From CAJPQU01 sp052170475 (GTDB taxonomy: Bacteria > Bacillota > Negativicutes > Selenomonadales > Selenomonadaceae), in NCBI GenBank assembly GCA_052170475.1, contig JBQNAL010000005.1:1-64000 (forward strand): a stretch of 64,000 bases of DNA. Direction: 5' to 3'. The position numbers were made by a program, and so were the translations under genes. This document shows, piece after piece, positions 1-8,375 of this stretch; position 1 is the stretch's first letter; each line of letters opens with the position of its first letter. The notes beneath the pieces were generated by a model that saw only the letters and a list, made by a program, of their open reading frames with translations, had not been told where the DNA came from and ran no database searches.

Positions 1-40
1 TAATGAAGACGAGCGGAGCGAAGGCTGAATTTAGTGGTTA

Positions 41-49
41 TGGTATAAT
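41..49 (+). promoter_or_regulatory. Extended -10 promoter element upstream of rpiB
   Basis: The sequence TGGTATAAT is an extended -10 (TGn plus TATAAT). I see no convincing -35. It lies about 75 bases before the rpiB start and is the likely promoter of the rpiB-glyA-upp group. Confidence 0.4.
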
Positions 50-122
50 ATGAACGCTTAGAGAGCGCGACCGAAGGGAAGCGCGAACTTCGTGGAAAAG
101 AAAGCGGTGGAGGTTGACGGGG

Positions 123-566
123 ATGCGGATTGCGATAGGGTGTGACCATGGGGCATTGGCCTTAAAAGAAGAACTCAAGCGCGTCTTGGCGACGTACCCG
201 GAGATGGAAACGGTGGATTTCGGGGTGCATACGCCCGAGTCCGTGGATTATCCCGATATTGCGGTGAAGGTCTGCGCCGAGATTACGGCGGGACGGGCAG
301 CGCTGGGGATCCTCCTCTGCGGGACGGGGATCGGGATCTCCATCGCGGCGAACAAGATCCCCGGGATCCGGGCGGCGCTCTGCGGTGATGTCTACTCGGC
401 GAAGATGGCGCGCCGGCATAACGACGCGAATGTCTTGGCGCTGGGCGGCCGGGTCTTAGGCGTTGGCGTCGCGGAGGAGATCCTCCGCGCGTTTCTCGCT
501 TCGTCGTTTGAGGGCGGTCGTCACGCGCGGCGGGTGGAGAAAATCATGGCGCTCGACGCACGCTGA
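123..566 (+). CDS. rpiB: Ribose-5-phosphate isomerase B
   Basis: RpiB/LacAB-family sugar-phosphate isomerase that interconverts ribose 5-phosphate and ribulose 5-phosphate in the pentose phosphate pathway; cytoplasmic. The N-terminal IGCDHGA motif, the central CGTGIGISIAANK phosphate/active-site loop, and RRHNDANVL near the C-terminus are typical, and 147 residues is the normal length. An in-frame TTG at 114 abuts the GGTGGAGG ribosome binding site, so the ATG at 123 (9-base spacing) is preferred. It is followed by glyA and upp, a common Firmicute arrangement. Confidence 0.95.
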   Translation: MRIAIGCDHGALALKEELKRVLATYPEMETVDFGVHTPESVDYPDIAVKVCAEITAGRAALGILLCGTGIGISIAANKIPGIRAALCGDVYSAKMARRHNDANVLALGGRVLGVGVAEEILRAFLASSFEGGRHARRVEKIMALDAR

Positions 567-621
567 GGCGTTTCGCACGCGAGACGAATAGGAAAATCAA
601 TATCTTTGAGGAGGCTGTTTC

Positions 622-1875
622 ATGCGGTTAATGGACACGTTAGAAAAGGCGGATCCCGAACTGAAAAAGCACATTGACGAGGAACTTTCGCGGCAGCGGA
701 GCAAATTGGAGCTCATCGCTTCGGAAAACATCGTATCCCGGGCGGTCATGGAGGCGCAGGGGAGCGTCCTGACGAATAAATACGCCGAGGGATATCCCGG
801 CAAGCGCTATTACGGCGGATGCGAGTTCGTTGACCGGGCGGAGCAGCTCGCCATCGACCGCGCGAAAGCGCTCTTTGGTGCGGGCTACGCGAATGTGCAG
901 CCCCATTCGGGGGCGCAGGCCAATATGGCGGTTTTCTTCGCGCTTCTCTCGCCGGGCGACACGGTGATGGGGATGAACTTAAACGACGGCGGCCATCTTA
1001 CCCACGGAAGCCCCGTCAATATGTCAGGCAAATGGTTCAAGATCGTTCCCTATGGCGTAGACAAGGAAACGGAGCGCATCGACTACGACCTCTTGGAAAA
1101 GACGGCGGAGGAATGCCGCCCGAAGATGATCGTGGCGGGGGCTTCCGCCTACGCGCGGATCATTGATTTCCCCCGCATGGCGGAGATCGCCAAAAAGGTC
1201 GGCGCGTACTTCATGGTGGACATGGCGCACATCGCCGGACTCGTGGCGGCGGGGCTTCATCCAAGTCCGATGCCCTATGCTGACGTGGTGACGACGACGA
1301 CCCACAAGACGCTGCGCGGCCCTCGCGGAGGACTCATCCTCTGTCGGGATGCGGAATTTGGGCAGCAGTTCAATAAGGCGGTGTTCCCCGGCATTCAGGG
1401 CGGCCCCTTGATGCACGTCATCGCCGCGAAGGCGGTGGCGCTCGGCGAGGCGCTCGATCCTTCCTTCAAAGCATACGCAAAGCAGGTGGTGAAGAATGCG
1501 GCGGCGCTCGCAGAGGCGCTGGCGAAGGACGGGTTCCGCATCGTCACGGGCGGCACGGACAATCACTTGCTGCTCGTCGATCTCCGCTCGAAGAACATCA
1601 CCGGCAAGGCGGCGCAGACGCTCTTAGACGAAGTGGGGATCACGGCGAACCGCAACACGATCCCCTTCGAGCCGCTGTCGCCATTTGTGACGAGCGGGTT
1701 GCGGCTTGGCTCTCCGGCGCTCACCACCCGAGGATTCGTGGAGGACGATATGCGGGAGGTCGCGGCGATCATTGCGCTCACCCTCTCCCACCCGGAGAGC
1801 GAATCGGCGAAGGACGAGGCACGTTCGCGCGTCGCCGCCCTTTGCCGTAAATATCCGCTCTACGAGGAGGCGTGA
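622..1875 (+). CDS. glyA: Serine hydroxymethyltransferase
   Basis: PLP enzyme converting serine plus tetrahydrofolate to glycine plus 5,10-methylene-tetrahydrofolate, the main source of one-carbon units; cytoplasmic. The 417-residue length is standard. The PLP-binding lysine is visible in TTTTHKTLRGPRGG (Lys229, the same number as in E. coli GlyA), and the N-terminal SENIVS and EGYPGKRYYGG motifs are intact. GAGGAGG precedes the ATG at 622. It sits 3 bases before upp, so the two are very likely co-transcribed. Confidence 0.97.
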   Translation: MRLMDTLEKADPELKKHIDEELSRQRSKLELIASENIVSRAVMEAQGSVLTNKYAEGYPGKRYYGGCEFVDRAEQLAIDRAKALFGAGYANVQPHSGAQANMAVFFALLSPGDTVMGMNLNDGGHLTHGSPVNMSGKWFKIVPYGVDKETERIDYDLLEKTAEECRPKMIVAGASAYARIIDFPRMAEIAKKVGAYFMVDMAHIAGLVAAGLHPSPMPYADVVTTTTHKTLRGPRGGLILCRDAEFGQQFNKAVFPGIQGGPLMHVIAAKAVALGEALDPSFKAYAKQVVKNAAALAEALAKDGFRIVTGGTDNHLLLVDLRSKNITGKAAQTLLDEVGITANRNTIPFEPLSPFVTSGLRLGSPALTTRGFVEDDMREVAAIIALTLSHPESESAKDEARSRVAALCRKYPLYEEA

Positions 1876-1878
1876 GCC

Positions 1879-2517
1879 ATGGCGGACGATCTGAAGGTTC
1901 ATCTCATCGATCATCCCCTCATTCAGCATAAATTGACCCTCATGCGGGAGAAGGAAACCGGCTCCAAGGATTTTCGCGAGCTTTTGGAAGAGATCTCCAT
2001 GCTCATGGGCTATGAGATCACGCGGGACTTCCCGCTCGAGGAGGTGGAGGTCGAGACGCCGGTGGCGAAATGCCGCGCGAAGAAGCTGTCGGGGAAAAAG
2101 GTGGGGATCATCCCCATCCTGCGCGCCGGCCTCGGGATGCTCCAAGGGATGCTCGATCTCATCCCTGCGGCGCGGGTGGGACACATCGGCCTCTACCGCG
2201 ACCCGAAGACGCTGCAGCCGGTGGAATATTACTGCAAATTGCCGCCGGATGTGGCGGATCGCACGCTCATCGTGGTCGATCCCATGCTGGCGACGGGCGG
2301 CTCCTCGGCGGCGGCACTGACCATGCTCAAGGAACACGGGGCGAAAACCATGGTGCTGATGTGCTTGGTCTCCGCGCCGGAAGGCATCCGCGTCGTCAAT
2401 GCGGCGCATCCCGACGTGCCTATCTACGTCGCGGCCATCGACGAGCGGCTGAATGAACATGGCTACATCGTCCCCGGTCTGGGAGACGCCGGGGATCGCA
2501 TCTTCGGCACGCTGTAA
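1879..2517 (+). CDS. upp: Uracil phosphoribosyltransferase
   Basis: Salvages uracil with PRPP to UMP; cytoplasmic type I phosphoribosyltransferase. The PRPP-binding signature is VVDPMLATGGSS, the N-terminal region has the usual PLIQHKLTLMR, and the C-terminal PGLGDAGDR forms the uracil site. Its 212 residues match the family. The start ATG follows a GGAGG just inside the 3' end of glyA, and the gene is closed by the strong hairpin at 2559. Confidence 0.97.
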   Translation: MADDLKVHLIDHPLIQHKLTLMREKETGSKDFRELLEEISMLMGYEITRDFPLEEVEVETPVAKCRAKKLSGKKVGIIPILRAGLGMLQGMLDLIPAARVGHIGLYRDPKTLQPVEYYCKLPPDVADRTLIVVDPMLATGGSSAAALTMLKEHGAKTMVLMCLVSAPEGIRVVNAAHPDVPIYVAAIDERLNEHGYIVPGLGDAGDRIFGTL

Positions 2518-2558
2518 GAGGCAGGGACGAAAAGCGCAGGGCGTCCCATGAATATGAC

Positions 2559-2599
2559 AAAGACCGCCTATCGGAGCGCGCTCCGATAGGCGGTCTTTT
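2559..2599. terminator. Bidirectional terminator between upp and usp
   Basis: A perfect 40-base inverted repeat centred between 2578 and 2579, with A-rich and T-rich ends (AAAGACCGCC and GGCGGTCTTTT). It serves the converging upp (plus) and usp (minus) genes. Confidence 0.85.
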
Positions 2600-2621
2600 C
2601 ACGTTCTGCGGATTGCTTTCT

Positions 2622-3050
2622 TTAGTGCACGACCATCACCGGGCAGGGGGCGTGGGTGAGGATATACTGGCTCACGCTGCCGAGGACGATGTTTTCCAAG
2701 ACGTTCAGCCCCCGGCTCCCCATGAGGATGAGGTCAGTGCGGCGCTCTTGGGCGATGCGCTGGATCACTTTTCCCGGCGACCCGACCTCTACGATGTCCT
2801 CGTGTTGGATCTTGTCTTCCAATCCGACGACGAAGGTCGCCAGCTTCTCCGCCCCCGCCTTTTTCCACTCCTCGATGGAGTGGCTCTCCTCCCAGATGCG
2901 CTGGGCGGCAGGGAGTTCCTTGTTGAGATCCATGACGTAGAGAAAGATGAGTGCGGCGCCGCTCAGGTCGGCGAGGTAGATGGCCTCCTCCATCGCCCGC
3001 CGCGATGCGTCCGAGCCGTCCAGCGGCACTAAGATTTGTTTGTACTTCAT
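2622..3050 (-). CDS. Universal stress protein (UspA family)
   Basis: A 142-residue single-domain UspA-family protein. It begins KYKQILVPLDGSDASR (the ILVPLDGS beta-strand and Asp typical of the fold) and ends with the ATP-type loop GSRGLN followed by GSVSQYI and CPVMVV, so it belongs to the nucleotide-binding branch. The precise cellular role cannot be read from sequence. AAAGGAGAA precedes the ATG. It stands alone, with its own terminator. Confidence 0.9.
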   Translation of the reverse strand: MKYKQILVPLDGSDASRRAMEEAIYLADLSGAALIFLYVMDLNKELPAAQRIWEESHSIEEWKKAGAEKLATFVVGLEDKIQHEDIVEVGSPGKVIQRIAQERRTDLILMGSRGLNVLENIVLGSVSQYILTHAPCPVMVVH

Positions 3051-3129
3051 AGGGCGTTCTCCTTTCGCATACCGCCCCTCGTCGAAGGAGCGGTCAAGAG
3101 ACTATCGGGACGGCAGGAAAATCCTCGTG

Positions 3130-3858
3130 TCATGCCTTGATTTTCTTTGCCAGATCGCCGAAAAAGGATTTGCAGATGCGCTCAAACATCCCGTCGTGTT
3201 CACCGCTGCCGTCGCGGTCGCGGGTGTCTTCGCGGAGCATGACCGATTGCCCCGAGGCCGCGTCCCGCACCTCAAAGGCTGCTTGGAGCTCCGAATACCA
3301 GACCCGCGTGGCCGGATGATAGACCGGGACGCTGACGTAGTACGTTTCCTCGCGGGTCTTTCCGTCCTTGTCCTTCACGGTGCGGGTATAGGCCTTCTGC
3401 TGCCACTCCGTATAGGCCTCGCGGATGTAGGAATCGTTCGTCCAATTCTGGACGTGTCCGTCGATAAAGACGTCCGCCACGCGCTGCGCGTGCTTGCGGA
3501 TGAGCGCCGCCGCCTTCTCCCGATCGGAGGCGAGAAGCGCCGTCACGTTGGCGTCGATCTCGGGATCTAAGAGGCGCGCGGCCTCTTCTAAGGAGAGCAG
3601 CCGCTTGCCCAGTTTGTCCTTGGCAAAGCGCTTGAAGATGTCCTCCGCCAGACGCCGGTCGATGGTGCTGTCCGGCATCTTCGCCGTATCTAGATCAAAG
3701 AGCAGGACGCGGCGCACGCGGGAAAAATCGTAGGTGCTGTCCGCCCAGTCCCGCTTGTCGGCGTGTGCGGTGCCGCTGAGAAAGAGACAAAAGAGCGCCG
3801 CGAGGCAACAGGCGGTGAGCTTTTGCCAGAGGGGGCGGAGAGGGGTTCGGTTTGTCAT
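3130..3858 (-). CDS. Secreted protein of unknown function
   Basis: A 242-residue protein with an N-terminal signal peptide: basic TNRTPLRPLWQK, a hydrophobic stretch, then a TAHA cleavage site before DKRDWADS. The mature part is mixed alpha/beta with a long lysine-rich loop near the middle. I recognise no catalytic motif. A longer reading frame starts at 3942, but AAAGGAGG lies just ahead of the ATG at 3858 and only that start gives an N-terminal signal sequence. It follows gmhA in the same direction with a 58-base gap and may be co-transcribed. Likely periplasmic. Confidence 0.7.
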   Translation of the reverse strand: MTNRTPLRPLWQKLTACCLAALFCLFLSGTAHADKRDWADSTYDFSRVRRVLLFDLDTAKMPDSTIDRRLAEDIFKRFAKDKLGKRLLSLEEAARLLDPEIDANVTALLASDREKAAALIRKHAQRVADVFIDGHVQNWTNDSYIREAYTEWQQKAYTRTVKDKDGKTREETYYVSVPVYHPATRVWYSELQAAFEVRDAASGQSVMLREDTRDRDGSGEHDGMFERICKSFFGDLAKKIKA

Positions 3859-3916
3859 GGAGAGCCTCCTTTGCGTATGGGGGAGCATGAAAAGCGCCTT
3901 TCGTGCGGCGCTTTCC

Positions 3917-4585
3917 TTACGGATGAAGGGATGCGGCCTCATCGCCGAAGAATTCTTCTTCTGCCGCGATGCAGAGCGCGTGGTAGACGGGCAGGTGGTA
4001 CTCTTGGATCTTGAAGGTTTCCCGCGCCGGCACGCGGATGGTGATGTCGGCGAGATCCTTGAGCTTTCCGCCGCCTTCTCCTGTCAGGGCGATGGTGGTC
4101 AGCCCCTCTAGCCGCGCCACCTGTGCGGCGTAGCATACGTTCGCCGAATTGCCCGAGGTGCTGATGGCGAGGAGCGCGTCCCCCGCCTTTCCGAGACCTA
4201 GCACCTGCTGCGCCATGGCGAGATCCGGCGCTTGGTCGTTCGCGAAGGCCGTGTTGAGGGCTGCTGCGTCCACCAAGGAGATGGCGGGGAGAGCGCCTTG
4301 CAGATGTTCATGGAGATAGTCCGCCGTGTCCGGGAACACGGTGCGCCACCTTTCCCACTGGGCGGCAGAGAGACGCCGGGGCTTCAAAAAGCCCTTCATC
4401 AGCTCGCCCACGATATGCGCCGCATCCGCTGCGCTGCCCCCGTTCCCACAGACCAAGAGCTTTTTCCTCGCACCGAAGGTTTGGCAGAGCGCTGCCGCCG
4501 CCCTCTCGATCTCCTCTTGGCAAACCGAAAGCGCCGGGTAGCGCTCGATGAGATCCCGTATCTTCTGCCGCGACGCCTCTCGCAT
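3917..4585 (-). CDS. gmhA: Phosphoheptose isomerase (SIS domain)
   Basis: A SIS-fold isomerase, predicted to convert sedoheptulose 7-phosphate to D-glycero-D-manno-heptose 7-phosphate, the first step to the heptose of LPS core. The phosphate-binding loops CGNGGSAADAAH and ISTSGNSANV are present, as are the C-terminal QEYHLPVYHALC helix and acidic end. At 222 residues it is about 30 longer than enterobacterial GmhA because of an insert after LMKGF (roughly residues 70-100). AAAAGGAGG precedes the ATG. Other heptose genes are not in the window. Confidence 0.82.
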   Translation of the reverse strand: MREASRQKIRDLIERYPALSVCQEEIERAAAALCQTFGARKKLLVCGNGGSAADAAHIVGELMKGFLKPRRLSAAQWERWRTVFPDTADYLHEHLQGALPAISLVDAAALNTAFANDQAPDLAMAQQVLGLGKAGDALLAISTSGNSANVCYAAQVARLEGLTTIALTGEGGGKLKDLADITIRVPARETFKIQEYHLPVYHALCIAAEEEFFGDEAASLHP

Positions 4586-4880
4586 ATCGCGCCTCCTTTT
4601 GTCGATTCCTGTTCACTGCCTCTATTATACGGGACGCACTGTGCTTTTTCAACTGGGCGAGGGGCGGTGCGCGGCAAGATTTTACGCGAGGGCGCGTCTC
4701 CTTTCGCGCGTTTGCCGAGGGGTCATGCGTTCATGCGTGACGATGTGCGGCGCTTTTTCGGGGAGGAGGAAATGCGCTGGATGGCGTCGAAGCATAAATA
4801 ATGTCTTTCTATACGATGGATGTACGTTAGGGACAGTGCGGCGGCTTTTCCGGGCGCATCGAAAAAGCGAGGGGTTTGTC

Positions 4881-5663
4881 GTGAAGATTTCGATTTTACA
4901 GATGCCGGTCGTCATCGGCGGCAGGGCGGAGAATATCGCGTCGCTTCGGCGGATGATGGAAAAGGCGTCGAAAGAAGAGCCGGATGTGGTTCTCTTGCCG
5001 GAGCTTTGGGACATCGGTTTTTTTCCGCGCCCGATGGAGGCCTATGGCGATCCCGAGGGCGAGGCGGCGAAGGCGGCGCTATCCGAGCTTGCGGCCGCCT
5101 ACGGGGTGAATATCGTCGGCGGCTCGGTGGCGGCGGCGGCGACGGATCGCGTGGCGAACCGCTGCTTCGTCTATGACCGAGGGGGAAAGCTCGTCGCGTC
5201 TTACGATAAGACGCATCTCTTTTCGGCGGGCGGCGAGGGGCGCGTGTTCGCCCCGGGGGCGCAGGCGACGACGTTTCTCCTCGACGGGGTGCGGTGCGCC
5301 GTGATCATCTGCTACGATCTGCGCTTTCCCGAATTGGTGCGGCGTCTCGCAGAGGAGAACATCAGCGTCCTCTTCCTCCCCGCCCAGTGGCCGACGGTGC
5401 GGGAGATGCACTGGCGCGTCCTGACCCAAGCCCGCGCCATCGAGAATCAAATCTTTGTGGCGGCTGCCAACGGCAGCGGCGCCTTCGCGAACGGGCTGCC
5501 CTTGGCGGGGCGCTCCGTCATCCTCGACCCGTGGGGGGAGCGATTGGCGGAGGCACAGACGGGGGAGGCCATCTTGACGGCGGACTGCGATATGGCGGTG
5601 CGGGAGAAGATTCGCCGAGAGATCGATGTCTTCGCGGATCGGCGGCCGGAGCTCTATGGCTGA
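4881..5663 (+). CDS. Carbon-nitrogen hydrolase (nitrilase/omega-amidase family)
   Basis: A 260-residue nitrilase-superfamily amidase with the catalytic triad Glu41 (LLPELWD), Lys110 (YDKTHLF) and Cys144 (ICYDLRFPE). The last motif is that of the Nit2/omega-amidase-like branch; the substrate is unproven. The open frame runs upstream to 4548, but homology starts at KISILQMPV, with a GTG at 4881 preceded by GAGGGG at a spacing of 6, so I place the start there. Its last 8 bases overlap the radical SAM gene, implying translational coupling. Confidence 0.85.
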   Translation: MKISILQMPVVIGGRAENIASLRRMMEKASKEEPDVVLLPELWDIGFFPRPMEAYGDPEGEAAKAALSELAAAYGVNIVGGSVAAAATDRVANRCFVYDRGGKLVASYDKTHLFSAGGEGRVFAPGAQATTFLLDGVRCAVIICYDLRFPELVRRLAEENISVLFLPAQWPTVREMHWRVLTQARAIENQIFVAAANGSGAFANGLPLAGRSVILDPWGERLAEAQTGEAILTADCDMAVREKIRREIDVFADRRPELYG

Positions 5664-6591
5664 GGACGCGCGGCTCTCCCTGTCGCCGTGTCGGCTCTGC
5701 CCTAGGGAATGCGGCGCAGATCGCATCGCGGGCGCGCGCGGCTACTGCGGGGCGGGCGCGATGGCGGAGGTGGCGCTCGCCGCGCTCCACCCTTGGGAGG
5801 AGCCGTGCCTGACGGGGGGAAAGGGCGCGGGGACGGTGTTCTTTTCCCATTGCAGCCTGCGCTGCGTCTTTTGCCAAAATGCCGCGATCAGCAGCGAGGG
5901 GCGCGGCATCGCGGTAGACGAGGCGCGTCTGGCGGACATCTTTTTGGAGCAAGAGGGGCGCGGCGCGGCGACGCTGGACTTGGTGACGCCCACGCACTAC
6001 GCGCCGCAGATCATAGCGGCCTTGCGTCGCGCGCGGACGCGGGGGCTTCGCCTGCCGGTGGTGTGGAATACGAGCGGCTACGAGAAGGCGGCGCTCGTGG
6101 AGCGATTGGCGGACGAGGTGGACGTCTTTCTGCCCGATTTCAAATATGGGGAGGAGGCGACCGCGCTTCGCTACGCCGACGCCCCGGGGTACGTCCGGCA
6201 GACGAAAGATGCCATCCGCACGATGGTGCGGGCGAAGGGGCGGCCGGTGATGGGGGCGGACGGCGTCCTGCGCACAGGGGTGTTGGTGCGCCATTTGGTG
6301 CTGCCGGGGCGGCGCCATGAGAGCATGGCGCTCCTCGATTGGCTGTGGGCGGAATTTGGCGACGATATACTGCTGTCACTCATGAACCAGTACACGCCCC
6401 TCTATCGGGCGGCGGAATTTCCGGAGATCAATCGCACGCTCACCACCTTTGAATATCAATCCGTCGTGGATCACGCTCTCCGCTTGGGGATCACCCGCTG
6501 CTATGTGCAGGAGGGAAAGACCGCGTCGGAAAAATTCGTCCCGGTTTTCGACGGCCGCGGGGTGCTGGAGGAGGCAGGGGCGTCTTTTTGA
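5656..6591 (+). CDS. Radical SAM protein, PflX-like
   Basis: A 311-residue radical SAM protein of the group known as PflX (related to the pyruvate formate-lyase activase). The [4Fe-4S] motif is CSLRCVFC (C-x3-C-x2-C), preceded by an N-terminal cysteine cluster (CRLCPRECG and YCG). The central DVFLPDFKYG and the GVLVRHLVLPG segment are characteristic. The reaction is not known to me. The start is the ATG at 5656 inside the end of the amidase gene, with CGGAG ahead of it. No pyruvate formate-lyase gene is in the window. Confidence 0.8.
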   Translation: MAEDARLSLSPCRLCPRECGADRIAGARGYCGAGAMAEVALAALHPWEEPCLTGGKGAGTVFFSHCSLRCVFCQNAAISSEGRGIAVDEARLADIFLEQEGRGAATLDLVTPTHYAPQIIAALRRARTRGLRLPVVWNTSGYEKAALVERLADEVDVFLPDFKYGEEATALRYADAPGYVRQTKDAIRTMVRAKGRPVMGADGVLRTGVLVRHLVLPGRRHESMALLDWLWAEFGDDILLSLMNQYTPLYRAAEFPEINRTLTTFEYQSVVDHALRLGITRCYVQEGKTASEKFVPVFDGRGVLEEAGASF

Positions 6592-6616
6592 CAAAAGAAA
6601 GGATATTTGCTATATT
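6588..6616 (+). promoter_or_regulatory. Consensus promoter of the RelB-YoeB operon
   Basis: TTGACA (6588-6593), a 17-base spacer and TATATT (6611-6616). This is a near-perfect sigma-A promoter beginning inside the last codons of the radical SAM gene. Confidence 0.75.
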
Positions 6617-6639
6617 TTGTATGAGCGAAGCAATATATC
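6602..6639. promoter_or_regulatory. Possible autoregulatory operator of the RelB-YoeB operon
   Basis: An imperfect inverted repeat, GATATTTGCT (6602-6611) and AGCAATATATC (6629-6639), brackets the -10 element. That is where a RelB-type antitoxin would repress its own operon. The repeat is seen; its function is inferred. Confidence 0.35.
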
Positions 6640-6672
6640 ATATGGGCGGAGTTTACAAAAGGAGCGGACGTC

Positions 6673-6927
6673 ATGGCACAGGCGGTATTGAGTATTCGTG
6701 TGAACAGTGAGGATAAAAGGAGTTTTGAAGATTTCTGCGAGCAGACGGGGCTGAATGTTTCTGTGGCGGTCAATATGTTCCTGAAAGCTGTGATCCGTGA
6801 GCAGCGGCTGCCCTTTGAAGTCAAGGCGGATCCCTTTTATTCGGCAATAAATAGGAAGCGGCTGCGCCGCGCCATCGATCGTTTAGATGCCGGACAAGGG
6901 ACGATACACGAGGTTTCCTATGACTAA
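6673..6927 (+). CDS. RelB/DinJ-family antitoxin
   Basis: An 84-residue antitoxin with an N-terminal ribbon-helix-helix DNA-binding domain (VLSIRVNSEDKRSFEDFCEQ then GLNVSVAVNMFLKAVI) and a charged C-terminal tail that would wrap the toxin. The phrase TGLNVSVAVNMFL is typical of DinJ/RelB proteins. AAAAGGAGCGG precedes the ATG. Its last 8 bases overlap the start of the toxin gene. It should neutralise the toxin and repress the operon through the repeat over the promoter. Confidence 0.85.
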   Translation: MAQAVLSIRVNSEDKRSFEDFCEQTGLNVSVAVNMFLKAVIREQRLPFEVKADPFYSAINRKRLRRAIDRLDAGQGTIHEVSYD

Positions 6928-7183
6928 ACTTTGGGACGATGAGGCTTGGGAAGATTTTGAATACTGGACGCAGGAAGACAGAACGACCTTAAAGCGCATT
7001 CTGCGCTTATTGCAGGATATTGAGCGCAACGGGTATCAGGGCATTGGCAAACCGGAACCGCTGCGAGGAGATTGGAGCGGTTTTTGGAGCCGGAGGATCG
7101 ATGATAAAAATCGCCTCGTGTACCGTATTCGAGAGGGACGAGTGGAGATTGCCCAGTGCGGTTCTCATTACCGCGATAAATGA
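6920..7183 (+). CDS. yoeB: YoeB/Txe-family mRNA interferase toxin
   Basis: An 87-residue RelE-superfamily, ribosome-dependent mRNA endonuclease. The catalytic residues of E. coli YoeB are all present at the same numbers: Glu46 (GKPEPL), Arg65 (KNRLVY), His83 and Tyr84 (GSHY). The GFWSRRI strand is typical. The ATG at 6920 lies inside the antitoxin gene, so the pair is translationally coupled. The usual partner of YoeB is YefM; here it is a RelB/DinJ-type protein. Confidence 0.88.
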   Translation: MTKLWDDEAWEDFEYWTQEDRTTLKRILRLLQDIERNGYQGIGKPEPLRGDWSGFWSRRIDDKNRLVYRIREGRVEIAQCGSHYRDK

Positions 7184-7205
7184 GCGCGAGAGACGGTGCA
7201 GTGTA

Positions 7206-7234
7206 TTGCAAAAGGGAGAACGATACACTACAAT
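7206..7234 (+). promoter_or_regulatory. Promoter upstream of ychF
   Basis: TTGCAA (7206-7211), a 17-base spacer and TACAAT (7229-7234). It is placed 35 bases before the ychF start and gives ychF transcription independent of the toxin-antitoxin operon. Confidence 0.6.
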
Positions 7235-7268
7235 AACGATATATTGAATATAAAAGGTGGAATGAGCC

Positions 7269-8375
7269 TTGAGCAATTTAGAAGTGGGCATCGTGGGGCT
7301 GCCCAATGTGGGAAAGAGTACGCTCTTTAACGCCATCACGAAGGCGGGGGCGCAGGCGGAGAATTATCCTTTCTGCACCATCGAACCGAACGTGGGGGTG
7401 GTGGACGTGCCGGATGCGCGTCTTTCCGTCCTCCATGAGATGTATCAGTCGAAGAAGACGACCCCGGCGGCGGTGCGCTTTGTGGACATCGCGGGCCTTG
7501 TGAAGGGCGCGTCGAAGGGCGAGGGGCTGGGGAATAAATTCTTGGAGCACATTCGGCAGGTGGACGCCATCGCCCATGTGGTGCGCTGCTTTGAGGACGC
7601 GGACATCACCCATGTCGAGGGGGCGGTGGATCCCATCCGGGACATCGGGATCATCACCACGGAGCTGTGTCTCGCCGATTTGGAAACGGTGGAAAAGCGC
7701 CGGGAGAAGCTCCTGCGCGCGATGAAGAGCGGCAGCAAAGAGGCGAAGGCGGAGGCGGAACTTTTGGCGCGCGTCGCGGCGGCGCTGTCGGAGGGACGTC
7801 CGGCGCGGCAGCTGGCATTTTCCGAGGAGGAGGCGGCGCTGCTTCGGGAGCTGACGCTCCTCACCATGAAGCCGACCCTCTATGTGGCGAACGTGGCGGA
7901 GGATGAGGCGGCGACGGCGGAGAAGGAGAACGCTTTCGTCGCACGGGTCAAGGCCTACGCGGCGGAGGAGGGGGCGGAAGTGGTGGCGATCTCCGCGAAA
8001 GTGGAGGCTGAGATCGCGGAGCTGACGGGAGACGAGGCGAAGGAGTTCCTCTCTGCCATCGGTCTTGCGGAGTCGGGGCTGGATCGTCTCATCAAGAAGG
8101 CGTTCGCGCTCTTAAACCTCATGACCTTCCTCACGGCAGGGGAAGATGAGTGCCGGGCGTGGACGATCCCCAAGGGGACGACGGCGCCGAAGGCCGCCGG
8201 CAAGATCCACTCGGACATCGAGCGGGGCTTCATTCGCGCGGAGATCGTCACCTACGACGATCTGGTGGCGGCGGGCAGTACGGCGGCGGCGCGGGAAAAG
8301 GGGAAGGTGCGCCTGGAGGGGAAGGAGTACGTCATGCAGGACGGGGACGTGACCTATTTCCGCTTTAACGTATGA
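7269..8375 (+). CDS. ychF: Redox-regulated ATPase YchF (Obg-like)
   Basis: A 368-residue TRAFAC-class P-loop NTPase of the YchF/Ola1 subfamily, which prefers ATP and binds ribosomes. The G1 motif is GLPNVGKST; the G3-type DIAGLVKGASKGEGLGN follows; the C-terminal TGS domain ends YVMQDGDVTYFRFNV. It uses a TTG start with AAAGGTGG 8 bases upstream; the nearby ATG at 7262 is out of frame. Its stop overlaps the next start (ATGA), coupling it to the membrane sulfatase-fold gene, which is not an arrangement I know. Confidence 0.95.
   Translation: MSNLEVGIVGLPNVGKSTLFNAITKAGAQAENYPFCTIEPNVGVVDVPDARLSVLHEMYQSKKTTPAAVRFVDIAGLVKGASKGEGLGNKFLEHIRQVDAIAHVVRCFEDADITHVEGAVDPIRDIGIITTELCLADLETVEKRREKLLRAMKSGSKEAKAEAELLARVAAALSEGRPARQLAFSEEEAALLRELTLLTMKPTLYVANVAEDEAATAEKENAFVARVKAYAAEEGAEVVAISAKVEAEIAELTGDEAKEFLSAIGLAESGLDRLIKKAFALLNLMTFLTAGEDECRAWTIPKGTTAPKAAGKIHSDIERGFIRAEIVTYDDLVAAGSTAAAREKGKVRLEGKEYVMQDGDVTYFRFNV

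Noticed and set aside
4548..4880. Long N-terminal extension of the amidase
   Set aside because: The upstream part of the frame has no family similarity, and a GTG with a good ribosome binding site at 4881 starts exactly where homology begins.
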